Assembly (NCBI RefSeq): GCF_008693385.1
Contig: NZ_CP044065.1
Coordinates: 2,170,001 to 2,234,000, forward strand
Length of the DNA stretch: 64,000 nt
Direction of reading: 5' to 3'
Source of the DNA: Cupriavidus pauculus
GTDB lineage: Bacteria; Pseudomonadota; Gammaproteobacteria; Burkholderiales; Burkholderiaceae
Shown here one piece after another: positions 57,401-64,000 of this stretch. Each line of letters starts with the position of its first letter. The first letter of the stretch is position 1. The notes below the pieces were generated by a model. The model did no database searches, was not told the DNA's origin, and saw only the letters and a list, made by a program, of their open reading frames with translations. Made by a program: the position numbers and the translations under genes.

Positions 57401-57439
57401 CAGCACGACGCACCAGCACGACGCACCAGCACGACGCAC
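57401..57439. repeat. 13-bp tandem repeat (3 perfect copies)
   Basis: CAGCACGACGCAC occurs at 57401, 57414 and 57427 without a mismatch. It is noncoding and lies about 100 bases before the first binding-protein gene. Confidence 0.92.
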
Positions 57440-57541
57440 CAACCAGAGCCGGAACCATCCGGCCGTATGTGATCACCATCTGTGGATGGCGCCGATGTCA
57501 TGCCACACGTTGTCTCACTTTACTCGGACGGGTGAATAACC

Positions 57542-58486
57542 ATGAACACATTGGTCTTGCCGCGGCGCGGACGCTCCGCGCTCTTCCTGGCCGTTGCCGC
57601 ATCGGTGCTGCTGTCGATGCTGCCCCTCACCGCCGCGCACGCGGCCCAGCCGAACGTGCCACCCGGCAATTCGGTCGTGCAGCGCATTCAGGTAACGGGC
57701 GTCCTCCGCATCGCCCATCGCGAAAGCTCCGTGCCGTTCTCGTTCGTCGCCGATGGCAAGCCGATGGGCTACGCGGTGGACCTGTGCCTGCGCGTGGCCG
57801 AATCCCTGCGCACCGCGCTCAAGATGCCGCAGTTGCGCGTCGAGTACGTGCCCGTCTCGCCGGCCAGCCGGATTCCGGCCATCGTCGAGGGCAAGGCCGA
57901 TCTCGAGTGCGGATCGACGACGAACAATCGCGACCGCCGCGAGCTCGTGGCCTTTACGGTGCCCCACTACATCGCGGGCAGCCGCATGATCGTGAAGACC
58001 GATTCGGGCCTGCACAAGTGGAGCGACCTGCGTGGCAAGACCGTGGTCTCGACCACTGGCACCACGCCGCTCGTGCAGGTGCGCAAGATGAACGAGTCCG
58101 GCGCGCTGGGCTGGAAGATCGTCGAAGCGAAAGACCATGCGGAAGCCTTCGCGATGATCGAGTCGGGGCGCGCGGACGCGTTCGTGATGGACGACGTGCT
58201 GCTGTACGGCCTGCGTGCCAACGCGAAGACGCCCGCGCAGTTCACGGTCACCGGCGATCTGCTGACCATCGAACCGTACGCGATCATGCTGTCGAAGCAT
58301 GACCCCGAGTTCAAGAAGCTCGTGGACAAGGCGATCATCGCTTCCATCTACGACCAGGAAACGCAGAAGCTCTATCGCAAGTGGTTCCAGTCTCCGATTC
58401 CGCCGAACGGCATCACGCTCGACATCCCGATGAGCTATCTGCTGCGCGACTCGTTCAAGTTCCCGAGCGACAAGGTCGCCGACTGA
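57542..58486 (+). CDS. Amino-acid-type ABC substrate-binding protein 1
   Basis: The 314-residue protein has a signal peptide (cleavage near AAHAAQP) and the SBP family 3 fold: GVLRIAHRESSVPFSFV, PMGYAVDLCLRVA, LECGSTTNNRDRR. It resembles GltI-type glutamate/aspartate binding proteins. No permease or ATPase gene is next to it; instead a paralogue follows. Both end in FPSDKVAD. Confidence 0.85.
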   Translation: MNTLVLPRRGRSALFLAVAASVLLSMLPLTAAHAAQPNVPPGNSVVQRIQVTGVLRIAHRESSVPFSFVADGKPMGYAVDLCLRVAESLRTALKMPQLRVEYVPVSPASRIPAIVEGKADLECGSTTNNRDRRELVAFTVPHYIAGSRMIVKTDSGLHKWSDLRGKTVVSTTGTTPLVQVRKMNESGALGWKIVEAKDHAEAFAMIESGRADAFVMDDVLLYGLRANAKTPAQFTVTGDLLTIEPYAIMLSKHDPEFKKLVDKAIIASIYDQETQKLYRKWFQSPIPPNGITLDIPMSYLLRDSFKFPSDKVAD

Positions 58487-58519
58487 CCGACCAGCGAATC
58501 GGCGTGTTTCGCTGAGACA

Positions 58520-58529
58520 GTTGTGTCAC
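58520..58529 (+). promoter_or_regulatory. Shared upstream motif, copy 2
   Basis: GTTGTGTCAC, identical to the copy at 57314, lies 58 bases before the second binding-protein gene, followed by GTGGAAGAAT. Confidence 0.4.
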
Positions 58530-58586
58530 GGCGTTTGGCCGTGGAAGAATCGCTCCGACCTTTTGTCTCTGGTGTCTGGAGCGACG

Positions 58587-59507
58587 ATGACGCGTGGGCT
58601 TGTTTGCAAGTTTGGCGTGGCAAGCCTGCTTGCCACGATCTGCTGGGCGGCACTGGGCGCGCCGCAGGCCAGCGCGACCGCCGCGGGCGGTACCGTGTTG
58701 CAGCGAATTCGCCAGTCCGGCACCGTGCGCCTCGCCTATCGCGAGTCGGCGGTGCCGTTTTCGTATGTGGTCGATGGCAAGCCCGCGGGCTACTCCATCG
58801 ACCTGTGCATGCGCGTCGTCGCGGCGATACGCTCCGCGCTGGCGATGCCGGGCTTGCGGGTCGCGTGGGTGCCCGTCACGCCGACCACGCGCGTGGATGC
58901 CATCGCGGACGGCACCGCTCATCTGGAATGCGGCACCACCACCAATACGCGCGAACGCCGCGCGCGCGTGGCCTTCACGATTCCGCATTTCATCGCGGGC
59001 ACGCGCATGCTCGTCAAGGCGGCCTCCACCATCAACGACTGGAGCGATATCCATGGCAAGACCGTTGCATTGGCCGCGGGCGCCACGTCGCGCGCGGCCG
59101 TGGAACGGCTGCCGCAGACGCATGCGGTGGACGTGAAGGTCATGGAAGTGGCCGAGGTCAACGACGCGATGGCCCTGCTCGACGCGGGGCACGTGTACGC
59201 CGTGGTGGCTGGCAATGTGCAACTGGCGGGGCTCGCCGCGGCGGCGAAAGATCCCAGGCAATATGCGATACGGGGCGCGATGCTCGCCATCGAGCCGTAC
59301 GCGATGATGCTGCCGAAGGACGATGCCGAGTTCAAGACGATCGTGGATCGCGCGATGGTGGCGTCGATCCACGAGCGGGAGACACAACAGCTGTATCGCA
59401 AGTGGTTCCTGTCGCCGATTCCGCCGCGCAACGTCACCCTCGATATCCCGATGGGCTATCTGCTGATGGAGTCGTTCCGGTTTCCGAGCGACAAGGTGGC
59501 CGATTGA
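58587..59507 (+). CDS. Amino-acid-type ABC substrate-binding protein 2 (paralogue)
   Basis: The 306-residue protein has a signal peptide (cleavage near ASATAAG) and SBP family 3 features: GTVRLAYRESAVPFSYV, GYSIDLCMRVVAAIRS, LECGTTTNTRERR. It is collinear with the preceding protein over its whole length, including the ending FPSDKVAD, so the pair arose by tandem duplication. The side chains in the binding region have diverged, suggesting different ligands. No transporter subunits are near. Confidence 0.85.
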   Translation: MTRGLVCKFGVASLLATICWAALGAPQASATAAGGTVLQRIRQSGTVRLAYRESAVPFSYVVDGKPAGYSIDLCMRVVAAIRSALAMPGLRVAWVPVTPTTRVDAIADGTAHLECGTTTNTRERRARVAFTIPHFIAGTRMLVKAASTINDWSDIHGKTVALAAGATSRAAVERLPQTHAVDVKVMEVAEVNDAMALLDAGHVYAVVAGNVQLAGLAAAAKDPRQYAIRGAMLAIEPYAMMLPKDDAEFKTIVDRAMVASIHERETQQLYRKWFLSPIPPRNVTLDIPMGYLLMESFRFPSDKVAD

Positions 59508-59525
59508 TGGATCGGCCGGCGAGGC

Positions 59526-60050
59526 TTACAGCAGCAGGAACGAGATATCGGTGCGCGTGATACGCGTGACAGGCGTGCCCTTGCGGCGCTGGAACAGCAC
59601 GTGCTCGAGCACGCGGTCGCGATGCTCGGCAAAGACCTTCGGATCGAAACGGAGGGCCGACGTGGCGTAGTGTTCGGCCAGCAGCTTGTAGACGCGATGG
59701 CGCACGAGCAGCATCTCGTTGTCGGACCGCAGCCGCGCGATTTCGGCGTCGCGCTCTTCCTCGATCTGCCGCATGCTCACGACCACGCGCGCATGCATGC
59801 CGCGGTAGCGGTCGATCTCCGCATGCGCCTTGCGCAGTTCCTCGCGCAGGTTGCGCATTTCCTGCATGAGCTTCAGGTTCTGCTGGACGCCTCGCTGGAT
59901 GCGACTGGCCTCTTCCAGGGCGTGGTCGGCGGCGGCGATCGTGTTCTGCCAGACTCCATCGCTCCCCTCGCCGCCATCGCCCTGCCCCGCGTCGATGCCA
60001 ACGGCCCGCGAAGCCGGCCAGATGGTGGCCGCATCGATATCGTTCCGCAT
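59526..60050 (-). CDS. Hypothetical coiled-coil protein
   Basis: The 174-residue protein was not recognised. Residues about 45-115 form a long charged coiled coil (LKLMQEMRNLREELRKA, RQIEEERDAEIARLRSD). A conserved-looking C-terminus follows (YATSALRFDPKVFAEHRD, ending TDISFLLL). No signal or membrane segment is visible. The gene is convergent with the binding-protein pair. Confidence 0.6.
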   Translation of the reverse strand: MRNDIDAATIWPASRAVGIDAGQGDGGEGSDGVWQNTIAAADHALEEASRIQRGVQQNLKLMQEMRNLREELRKAHAEIDRYRGMHARVVVSMRQIEEERDAEIARLRSDNEMLLVRHRVYKLLAEHYATSALRFDPKVFAEHRDRVLEHVLFQRRKGTPVTRITRTDISFLLL

Positions 60051-60377
60051 TTACCCGCTCCCCAGATTCCTGTCGCTCCGCCCGGCATTGTTTGCGATGG
60101 CCGGCATGGTCGGAGCGTGCCGCCGCGACTGATTCGACTTCATTTCTCACCTTTCCCGCGTTCCCACCGGCGGGCGTGCAAGCCGATTTTGTAATTTCTA
60201 CCTGCATTCAACCCCCCTCCGACGCGGGGCACAACCACCGTAAGGGAGGGTAACCAAGAGGGTCACCGAAGCGCCTGCAACCGTTGCCGGGCGCGCGTTT
60301 CGGGGCGTTTGAGGGTCACGCCCGCATAATATGGGGCATAAGCGCCTTTTGCTTCCCTTTTAAGCTTTCTTTACGCT
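60051..60377. other. Intergenic region before the SMR gene
   Basis: This stretch of 327 bases has no convincing gene. No guanidine riboswitch, clear operator or strong promoter could be identified; a weak AT-rich CATAATAT box lies at about 60329. Confidence 0.5.
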
Positions 60378-60710
60378 ATGACCAACGGTTATCTCCTGCT
60401 TGCATTGGCCATCGTGGCCGAAGTCATCGCCACCAGCAGCCTGAAGGCGGCCGAGAATTTCACGCGCCTCTGGCCGAGCGTTCTCGTGGTGACGGGGTAT
60501 GTGGCGGCGTTCTGGCTGCTGATGCAGGTCATGAAGACCGTGCCGGTGGGCGTCGCGTACGCGATCTGGAGCGGCGCGGGCATCGTGCTCGTGACGCTGA
60601 TCGCGGCCGTGGCCTACCGGCAGGTGCCGGATCTGGCGGCGTGCGCCGGCATCGGGCTGATCATCGCGGGGGTCGCGGTAATCCAGTTGTTCTCGAAGTT
60701 CTCGCACTGA
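60378..60710 (+). CDS. SMR family multidrug efflux protein (EmrE/Qac type)
   Basis: The 110-residue protein has four membrane helices, the essential membrane Glu15 in AIVAEVIATSSLK and the EmrE-type segment VPVGVAYAIWSGAGIVLV. SMR proteins are dual-topology proton antiporters that expel quaternary ammonium compounds and other cations. The pattern fits EmrE/Qac rather than guanidinium exporters. It stands alone. Confidence 0.92.
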   Translation: MTNGYLLLALAIVAEVIATSSLKAAENFTRLWPSVLVVTGYVAAFWLLMQVMKTVPVGVAYAIWSGAGIVLVTLIAAVAYRQVPDLAACAGIGLIIAGVAVIQLFSKFSH

Positions 60711-60732
60711 GCGCCGCGGGCGCGGCTGGACG

Positions 60733-61053
60733 TCAGCCGCGCGGGGGCAGCATGCGCAGCAGGCGGTTGACCTGGGCGATGGTGTCGCACTCGTCGGCCC
60801 CGCGCTGGCGGCGGTGGCTGATGATGTCGAGGATCACGCGAATCTGCCCATTCTTGGTGTCGCAGCCCGGCTTGTTCGGATCGTTGCAGACGACCTCGAT
60901 CTCGCTGCGCAGGCTTTCCTGCACGATGTCGAGCATCGCGGTGCAGCCCGACGTATCGGCGAGCCCGGGATCGGGCGCGACCGCGAGCGCCTGCGCGGCG
61001 AGCATGCCGGCCAGTGCAGGCAGGCTGCGATGAATGGTCTTCAGTAAGTGCAT
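60733..61053 (-). CDS. Small secreted Cys-containing protein, unknown
   Basis: The 106-residue protein has a signal peptide (about 1-32) and four Cys in the mature part (SGCTAM, VVCNDPNKPGCDTK, ECDTIAQ), which could form two disulfides in the periplasm. No family was recognised. ATG 61053 was chosen because it directly precedes the signal sequence. Confidence 0.6.
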   Translation of the reverse strand: MHLLKTIHRSLPALAGMLAAQALAVAPDPGLADTSGCTAMLDIVQESLRSEIEVVCNDPNKPGCDTKNGQIRVILDIISHRRQRGADECDTIAQVNRLLRMLPPRG

Positions 61054-61196
61054 AACATGCGCGGGATTCGGTCGAGCGCGGTCCGGGTTCGAACGAACAG
61101 GGCCGCGTGAAGCCGACATCATAGCCGGTCGCCGGGCGGACGACGGAAAACGAGGGAGTCAGAAACGGACGATTGCGTGCGATAGCGCGCGAAACA

Positions 61197-61271
61197 TGGT
61201 CCCGCCGACAGGAATCGAACCTGTATCTAGCGCTTAGGAGGCGCTCGTTCTATCCATTGAACTACGGCGAG
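61197..61271 (-). tRNA. tRNA-Arg (CCU)
   Basis: The 75-base minus-strand gene has acceptor CTCGCCG/CGGCGGG (one G-U pair), anticodon stem AGCGC/GCGCT with loop CTCCTAA and anticodon CCU, T-arm ACAGG-TTCGATT-CCTGT and encoded CCA. Confidence 0.95.
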
Positions 61272-61306
61272 CGGACCAGCGCACCCGTTGCCGGGAGCAG
61301 GGGCGG

Positions 61307-61335
61307 AGTATAGCAAAACGATGTGTGCCGGGTAA
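61307..61335 (-). promoter_or_regulatory. tRNA-Arg promoter
   Basis: On the minus strand TTACCC (61330-61335) and TATACT (61307-61312) are 17 bases apart, about 36 bases before the tRNA 5' end. Confidence 0.5.
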
Positions 61336-61384
61336 CGAAAAAGGCCTGCCCTCGGACGAGACGGGCTTGCGCGGCGTCCTTCCG

Positions 61385-61870
61385 CTACGCCGCGCTTGCC
61401 ACCGTTCCCGCCTCGATCGTCAGCCCCGATGGCAGCACGCGGCGCAGCAGCAGGAGGGCGACCTGCATGCCCTCGCGGGGATGGCGGATGCAGGCCTCCA
61501 CCTGTTCGCTGCGGGCGACGCCGCGGACGCACCACGTGCAGAAGTGTTCGCAGTTGTTGGTCAGCAGGTGATAGCGGTCTTCGCCGAGGCGGGAGCGGGC
61601 GCGGTGGACGGCCTGGGCGCCCAGGTAGCGGGCGAACGGTTCGGGCTTGACCGTGACCGGGTTGCCATGGGCGAACGCTTCGAGCGAGATTTCTTCGACG
61701 GGGGCCGCGTGCAGCGCGTCGCAGAAGCCGCCGTAGTGAATGACGCGGCCGCGGCCGACGTAGATGCCGTGGTGGAAGTACCCGTCGCGTGCGGTCACGA
61801 GGTGCGTGCCGGGCAGGTAGGCGTCGGGGGCGTAGTCTCCTCGGATCTGGGCTTGGGCTCGGGGTTGCAT
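61385..61870 (-). CDS. LRAT-domain cysteine enzyme
   Basis: The 161-residue protein has the LRAT/NlpC-P60 circularly permuted papain fold: His34 in FHHGIYVGRG, His45 in VIHYGG and the catalytic Cys107 in NNCEHFC. Related enzymes move acyl groups or cleave peptide or amide bonds through the thiol. There is no signal peptide; a hydrophobic stretch near the C-terminus (VALLLLRRVLPSGL) could touch a membrane. It is divergent from the double-glycine peptide gene. An in-frame ATG at 61924 is an alternative start. Confidence 0.8.
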   Translation of the reverse strand: MQPRAQAQIRGDYAPDAYLPGTHLVTARDGYFHHGIYVGRGRVIHYGGFCDALHAAPVEEISLEAFAHGNPVTVKPEPFARYLGAQAVHRARSRLGEDRYHLLTNNCEHFCTWCVRGVARSEQVEACIRHPREGMQVALLLLRRVLPSGLTIEAGTVASAA

Positions 61871-62131
61871 GGCGGTCTCGTTCGGTGAGTTGTTGTTTGC
61901 TGGCTGGCGGCAACCTTTCTGCATCAAGCGTGCCAGTGGGGGCGCCGCCTCGCGCGCCGCGGCGTGGCGCTGGATCGCGGGCGATGGCGGTCTCGCAACG
62001 CCGGAATGGGTCGGTTGCCATCCAACATATCGGCCCGCACGTGTTGGCCCGGCGCCGACCGTTCGAGACCGGACCGCGCGGGCCATCCCGCCAGATCAAG
62101 GGATGGCGGGACGCGCCCTGCGACGCGGCGA
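61871..62131. other. Divergent intergenic region with possible activator sites
   Basis: Between the LRAT gene and the sigma-54 promoter lie two inverted repeats: CCAACA/TGTTGG (62022-62047) about 100 bases before the -24 element, and CCCGCCA/TGGCGGG (62087-62110). The first is at the usual distance for an enhancer site. No gene is seen. Confidence 0.4.
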
Positions 62132-62132
62132 T

Positions 62133-62148
62133 TGGCACGCCGTTTGCT
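62133..62148 (+). promoter_or_regulatory. Sigma-54 (-24/-12) promoter
   Basis: TGGCACG, four bases (CCGT), TTGCT: the -24 GG (62134-62135) and -12 GC (62146-62147) have the exact 10-base spacing of the RpoN consensus. Transcription would start near 62159, giving a 27-base leader to the ATG at 62186. A sigma-54 activator gene lies 1.2 kb downstream. Confidence 0.85.
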
Positions 62149-62185
62149 GTATCTGTGGCACTGCCATCCCCGATTGGAGACCGCC

Positions 62186-62479
62186 ATGGCCACCCTCACG
62201 ATCAAGGACCTCGCCGTCCGCCGCGAACTCGATTTCCGCGCCATGTCCTGTGTGCGGGGCGGCGGCGCGCAATGGGTGTTCGGCTGGATTCAGCCCTATG
62301 TTGCCCCGCGCCAAAGTGCCATGGCACCTGTCGTGAACTTTTACGAGATCAATTACAGCTTCTATGCTGAACAGATGAACAATCAGTTCCAGAACATCGA
62401 CGTCCGCAACGACGCGCCGAATTCCTCGATCAGCGTCGATGCGGGCCAGGGTGCGAAGAACAAGGGCCGGCTGGTCTGA
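62186..62479 (+). CDS. Double-glycine-leader peptide precursor (bacteriocin/RiPP-like)
   Basis: The 97-residue protein has a leader MATLTIKDLAVRRELD, then RAMSCVRGG, with Gly25-Gly26. This is the pattern of double-glycine leaders cut by C39 peptidases of export ABC transporters (ELD acidic block, hydrophobic spacing, GG). The 71-residue remainder is aromatic at first (QWVFGWIQPYV) and then Asn/Gln-rich and soluble. The ribosome site GGAGA is five bases before the ATG. No modifying or exporting enzyme is in view, so the class is open. The gene sits directly behind a sigma-54 promoter. Confidence 0.65.
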   Translation: MATLTIKDLAVRRELDFRAMSCVRGGGAQWVFGWIQPYVAPRQSAMAPVVNFYEINYSFYAEQMNNQFQNIDVRNDAPNSSISVDAGQGAKNKGRLV

Positions 62480-62588
62480 GCCGGCATCGGGAGCCCGCCC
62501 CCGGCATCGTCGGAGCGGGCGCGCCGTTATGCTGCCCCGGGGGGCGGCGCTTGCGCGGAGCCGCCTTTGATCCGCGCCGGAGAGCACC

Positions 62589-63362
62589 GTGACCTGCGCT
62601 ACGCAATTCCGCTGGACCTCCGCCGCCTGCACGGACGTTGGACTGGTCAGGGAACGCAATGAAGACGCCTGCTTCGATGCCCCCGAGCGCGGCATCTGGG
62701 CGGTTGCCGACGGCATGGGCGGCCATGCCGTGGGCGACTTCGCCAGCCGCACGATCGTGCAGGCCCTCGACGCGATGCCTCCGACGCAGGAGCTCGACGA
62801 GGCGGTGGCCGCGGCCCGCGCGACGCTGCAGGCCGTCAATCAGGTGCTGATCGACGAGGCGGCGCGCATGCAGGTGCGCGTGATCGGCAGCACCGTGGTG
62901 GCGCTGATGGCGTGCGAGCGGCGGTGTGCCTGCCTCTGGGCCGGCGACAGCCGCCTCTATCTGTTCCGCGATGGGCACCTGAAGCAGCTGACGCGCGACC
63001 ACAGTCAGGTGGAGCGCCTGCGCGCGCGTGGGCTCATCACGGCCGAGCAGGCGCGGCGCCATCCTGCGCACAACACGATTACGCGCGCGGTGGGGGCGGC
63101 CGCGGCGCTGAACCTGGAGGACCTGCAGATCGAGATCGGCGATGGCGATATGTTCCTGCTATGCAGCGATGGGCTCAGCAACGAAGTGGAGGACCCCGCG
63201 ATCGCGGAGGCGATGGCGAGCGGCGACTGCACGGCGGCGGCGCGCGAGCTCGTGGATCTTGCGCTGGCCAATGGCGGGCATGACAACGTGTCGGTGATCG
63301 TGATTCGGGCCGAGGATATCGGTGGGGGATCGGATCGGACGTTGTTGAATCCGGAAGTCTGA
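62589..63362 (+). CDS. PP2C-type serine/threonine protein phosphatase
   Basis: The 257-residue protein has all PP2C metal and phosphate motifs: RERNEDAC, AVADGMGGHAVG, GSTVVALM, LWAGDSRLY, LLCSDGLSNEV and GGHDNVSVIVI. It removes phosphate from Ser/Thr in cytosolic proteins. It resembles Stp1/PppA phosphatases. It follows the peptide gene by 109 bases in the same direction and is convergent with the activator gene. Whether it shares the sigma-54 transcript is open. Confidence 0.93.
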   Translation: MTCATQFRWTSAACTDVGLVRERNEDACFDAPERGIWAVADGMGGHAVGDFASRTIVQALDAMPPTQELDEAVAAARATLQAVNQVLIDEAARMQVRVIGSTVVALMACERRCACLWAGDSRLYLFRDGHLKQLTRDHSQVERLRARGLITAEQARRHPAHNTITRAVGAAAALNLEDLQIEIGDGDMFLLCSDGLSNEVEDPAIAEAMASGDCTAAARELVDLALANGGHDNVSVIVIRAEDIGGGSDRTLLNPEV

Positions 63363-63388
63363 GCCGACCCGCCCTGCTTCCCATACCC

Positions 63389-64000
63389 CTACTTCCCATC
63401 CCCTTGCCGCCCCGCCCGAAAATCCTTCGAATGGATGCCATGCTTCTTGAGCAGCATCTGCACATGCGACCGGTTCATCTCGAAGCGGCGGGCCAGTTCG
63501 GCGACCGTGCCGCCCACCTCCTGCAATCCGCGTTCGAGAAACGCGCGCTCGGCTTCGTCGCTGGCCGCGCGTTTGGCTTCGCTCAGCGACGTCGGCACCG
63601 GGGCATCGATGCCGGCGGCGACCTTTGCCTGCGCAGCCGCGCCAGGGCGGATGTCGGGCGGCAGATGCGCGAGGTCTGCGGTGTCGCCAGCCAGGCAGGA
63701 GAGCCGGTACATCAGGTTGCGCAGCTCGCGGATATTCCCCGGATAGCCGTAATGCAGCAGGAAGTCGCGTAGCCGCGGTGTCAGCTTCAGCGGCCGGCGC
63801 TTGAGCTGCCCCGCGGCCTCGTCGCCGAAATAAGCGACCAGCAGCGGAATCTCGTCGCGCCGCTCGCGCAGCGCCGGCAGCGAAACATGGATCACGCTCA
63901 GCCGATAGAACAGGTCCTCGCGGAACGTCCCCTCCTGGCTCATGCGCCGCAGGTCCTTGTTGGTCGCCGCGACGATGCGCGTGTCCACCGCGATCACCTC
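63389..64000 (-). CDS. Sigma-54-dependent activator (cut by window end)
   Basis: At least 203 C-terminal residues. AAA+ features are sensor I VDTRIVAATNKDL, then FREDLFYRLSVIHVSLPAL and the sensor II GYPGNIRELRNL. A linker follows and then a Fis-type helix-turn-helix (VAELARRFEMNRSHVQMLL). The N-terminal sensory domain and GAFTGA loop are outside the window. The nearest target is the sigma-54 promoter at 62133. Confidence 0.92.
   Translation of the reverse strand, partial: EVIAVDTRIVAATNKDLRRMSQEGTFREDLFYRLSVIHVSLPALRERRDEIPLLVAYFGDEAAGQLKRRPLKLTPRLRDFLLHYGYPGNIRELRNLMYRLSCLAGDTADLAHLPPDIRPGAAAQAKVAAGIDAPVPTSLSEAKRAASDEAERAFLERGLQEVGGTVAELARRFEMNRSHVQMLLKKHGIHSKDFRAGRQGDGK

Noticed and set aside
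57401..57439. CRISPR-like repeats
   Set aside because: Units are 13 bases, directly adjacent without spacers, and no cas gene is present.
60051..60377. Guanidine riboswitch before the SMR gene
   Set aside because: No ykkC or mini-ykkC consensus was seen and the protein is EmrE/Qac-like, not of guanidinium exporter type.
63389..64000. Type VI secretion cluster membership of the PP2C and activator genes
   Set aside because: PP2C and sigma-54 activators occur in such clusters, but no T6SS structural gene is in the window.

Overview
The window is high-GC, gene-dense chromosomal DNA of a Gram-negative betaproteobacterium. Gene content and order (DUF3619/DUF3106 pair behind a sigma factor, Burkholderia-type porin, TRAP uronate operon, long purine-degradation block, ParC/ParE, Uup) point to Burkholderiaceae, most likely Cupriavidus or a close relative. 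This is judged from protein content alone. No insertion sequence, prophage, CRISPR array or rRNA operon was seen. Two tRNA genes are present: Thr-CGU and Arg-CCU.

Layout. 1-3.2 kb: end of a sigma factor, DUF3619, DUF3106, an RDD membrane protein and a membrane-anchored hydrolase. 3.27-6.0 kb: a predicted phosphate-starvation lipid-remodelling operon (PlcP-type phosphoesterase, glycosyltransferase, diacylglycerol kinase) behind four heptamers at 11-bp spacing that read as a tandem Pho box. 6.0-13.0 kb: LOG-family enzyme and TetR regulator, two DUF1120 secreted proteins (one miniature), DUF924, truncated haemoglobin, an orphan FtsX-type permease and DUF4126. 13.1-29.7 kb: purine catabolism, with a LysR regulator, xdhABC, adenine/adenosine deaminase, guanine deaminase, urate oxidase PuuD, HIU hydrolase, a GntR regulator with repeated 11-bp operators, a purine permease, PuuE and UraD. 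Together these take adenine and guanine to allantoate; the later ureide steps are not in the window. A desaturase and a manganese-riboswitch-controlled UPF0016 exporter interrupt this block. 29.8-38.5 kb: porin, small protein, malic enzyme, a DUF4136 lipoprotein, PepN and fructose-bisphosphatase. 38.6-43.2 kb: uronate dehydrogenase, a lactonase and a three-part TRAP transporter on the minus strand.

43.5-48.2 kb is the most rearranged part. Downstream of tRNA-Thr lie three more DUF1120 genes, and between two of them is a mosaic of broken copies of the parC 3' end, a DUF1120 3' end and a frameshifted chrA. The intact chromate-transporter pair follows. 48.3-57.0 kb: parC, a lytic transglycosylase, parE, an MFS transporter with a tiny membrane protein, and the ABC-F ATPase Uup, which has an intrinsic terminator in its upstream region. 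57.5-59.5 kb: two tandem amino-acid-type binding proteins without a transporter.

61.4-64.0 kb holds the most intriguing unit. A 97-residue protein with a double-glycine leader sits behind a textbook sigma-54 (-24/-12) promoter. It is flanked by a divergent LRAT-fold cysteine enzyme, a PP2C phosphatase and a sigma-54 activator that runs off the end. This looks like a sigma-54-controlled exported-peptide system.
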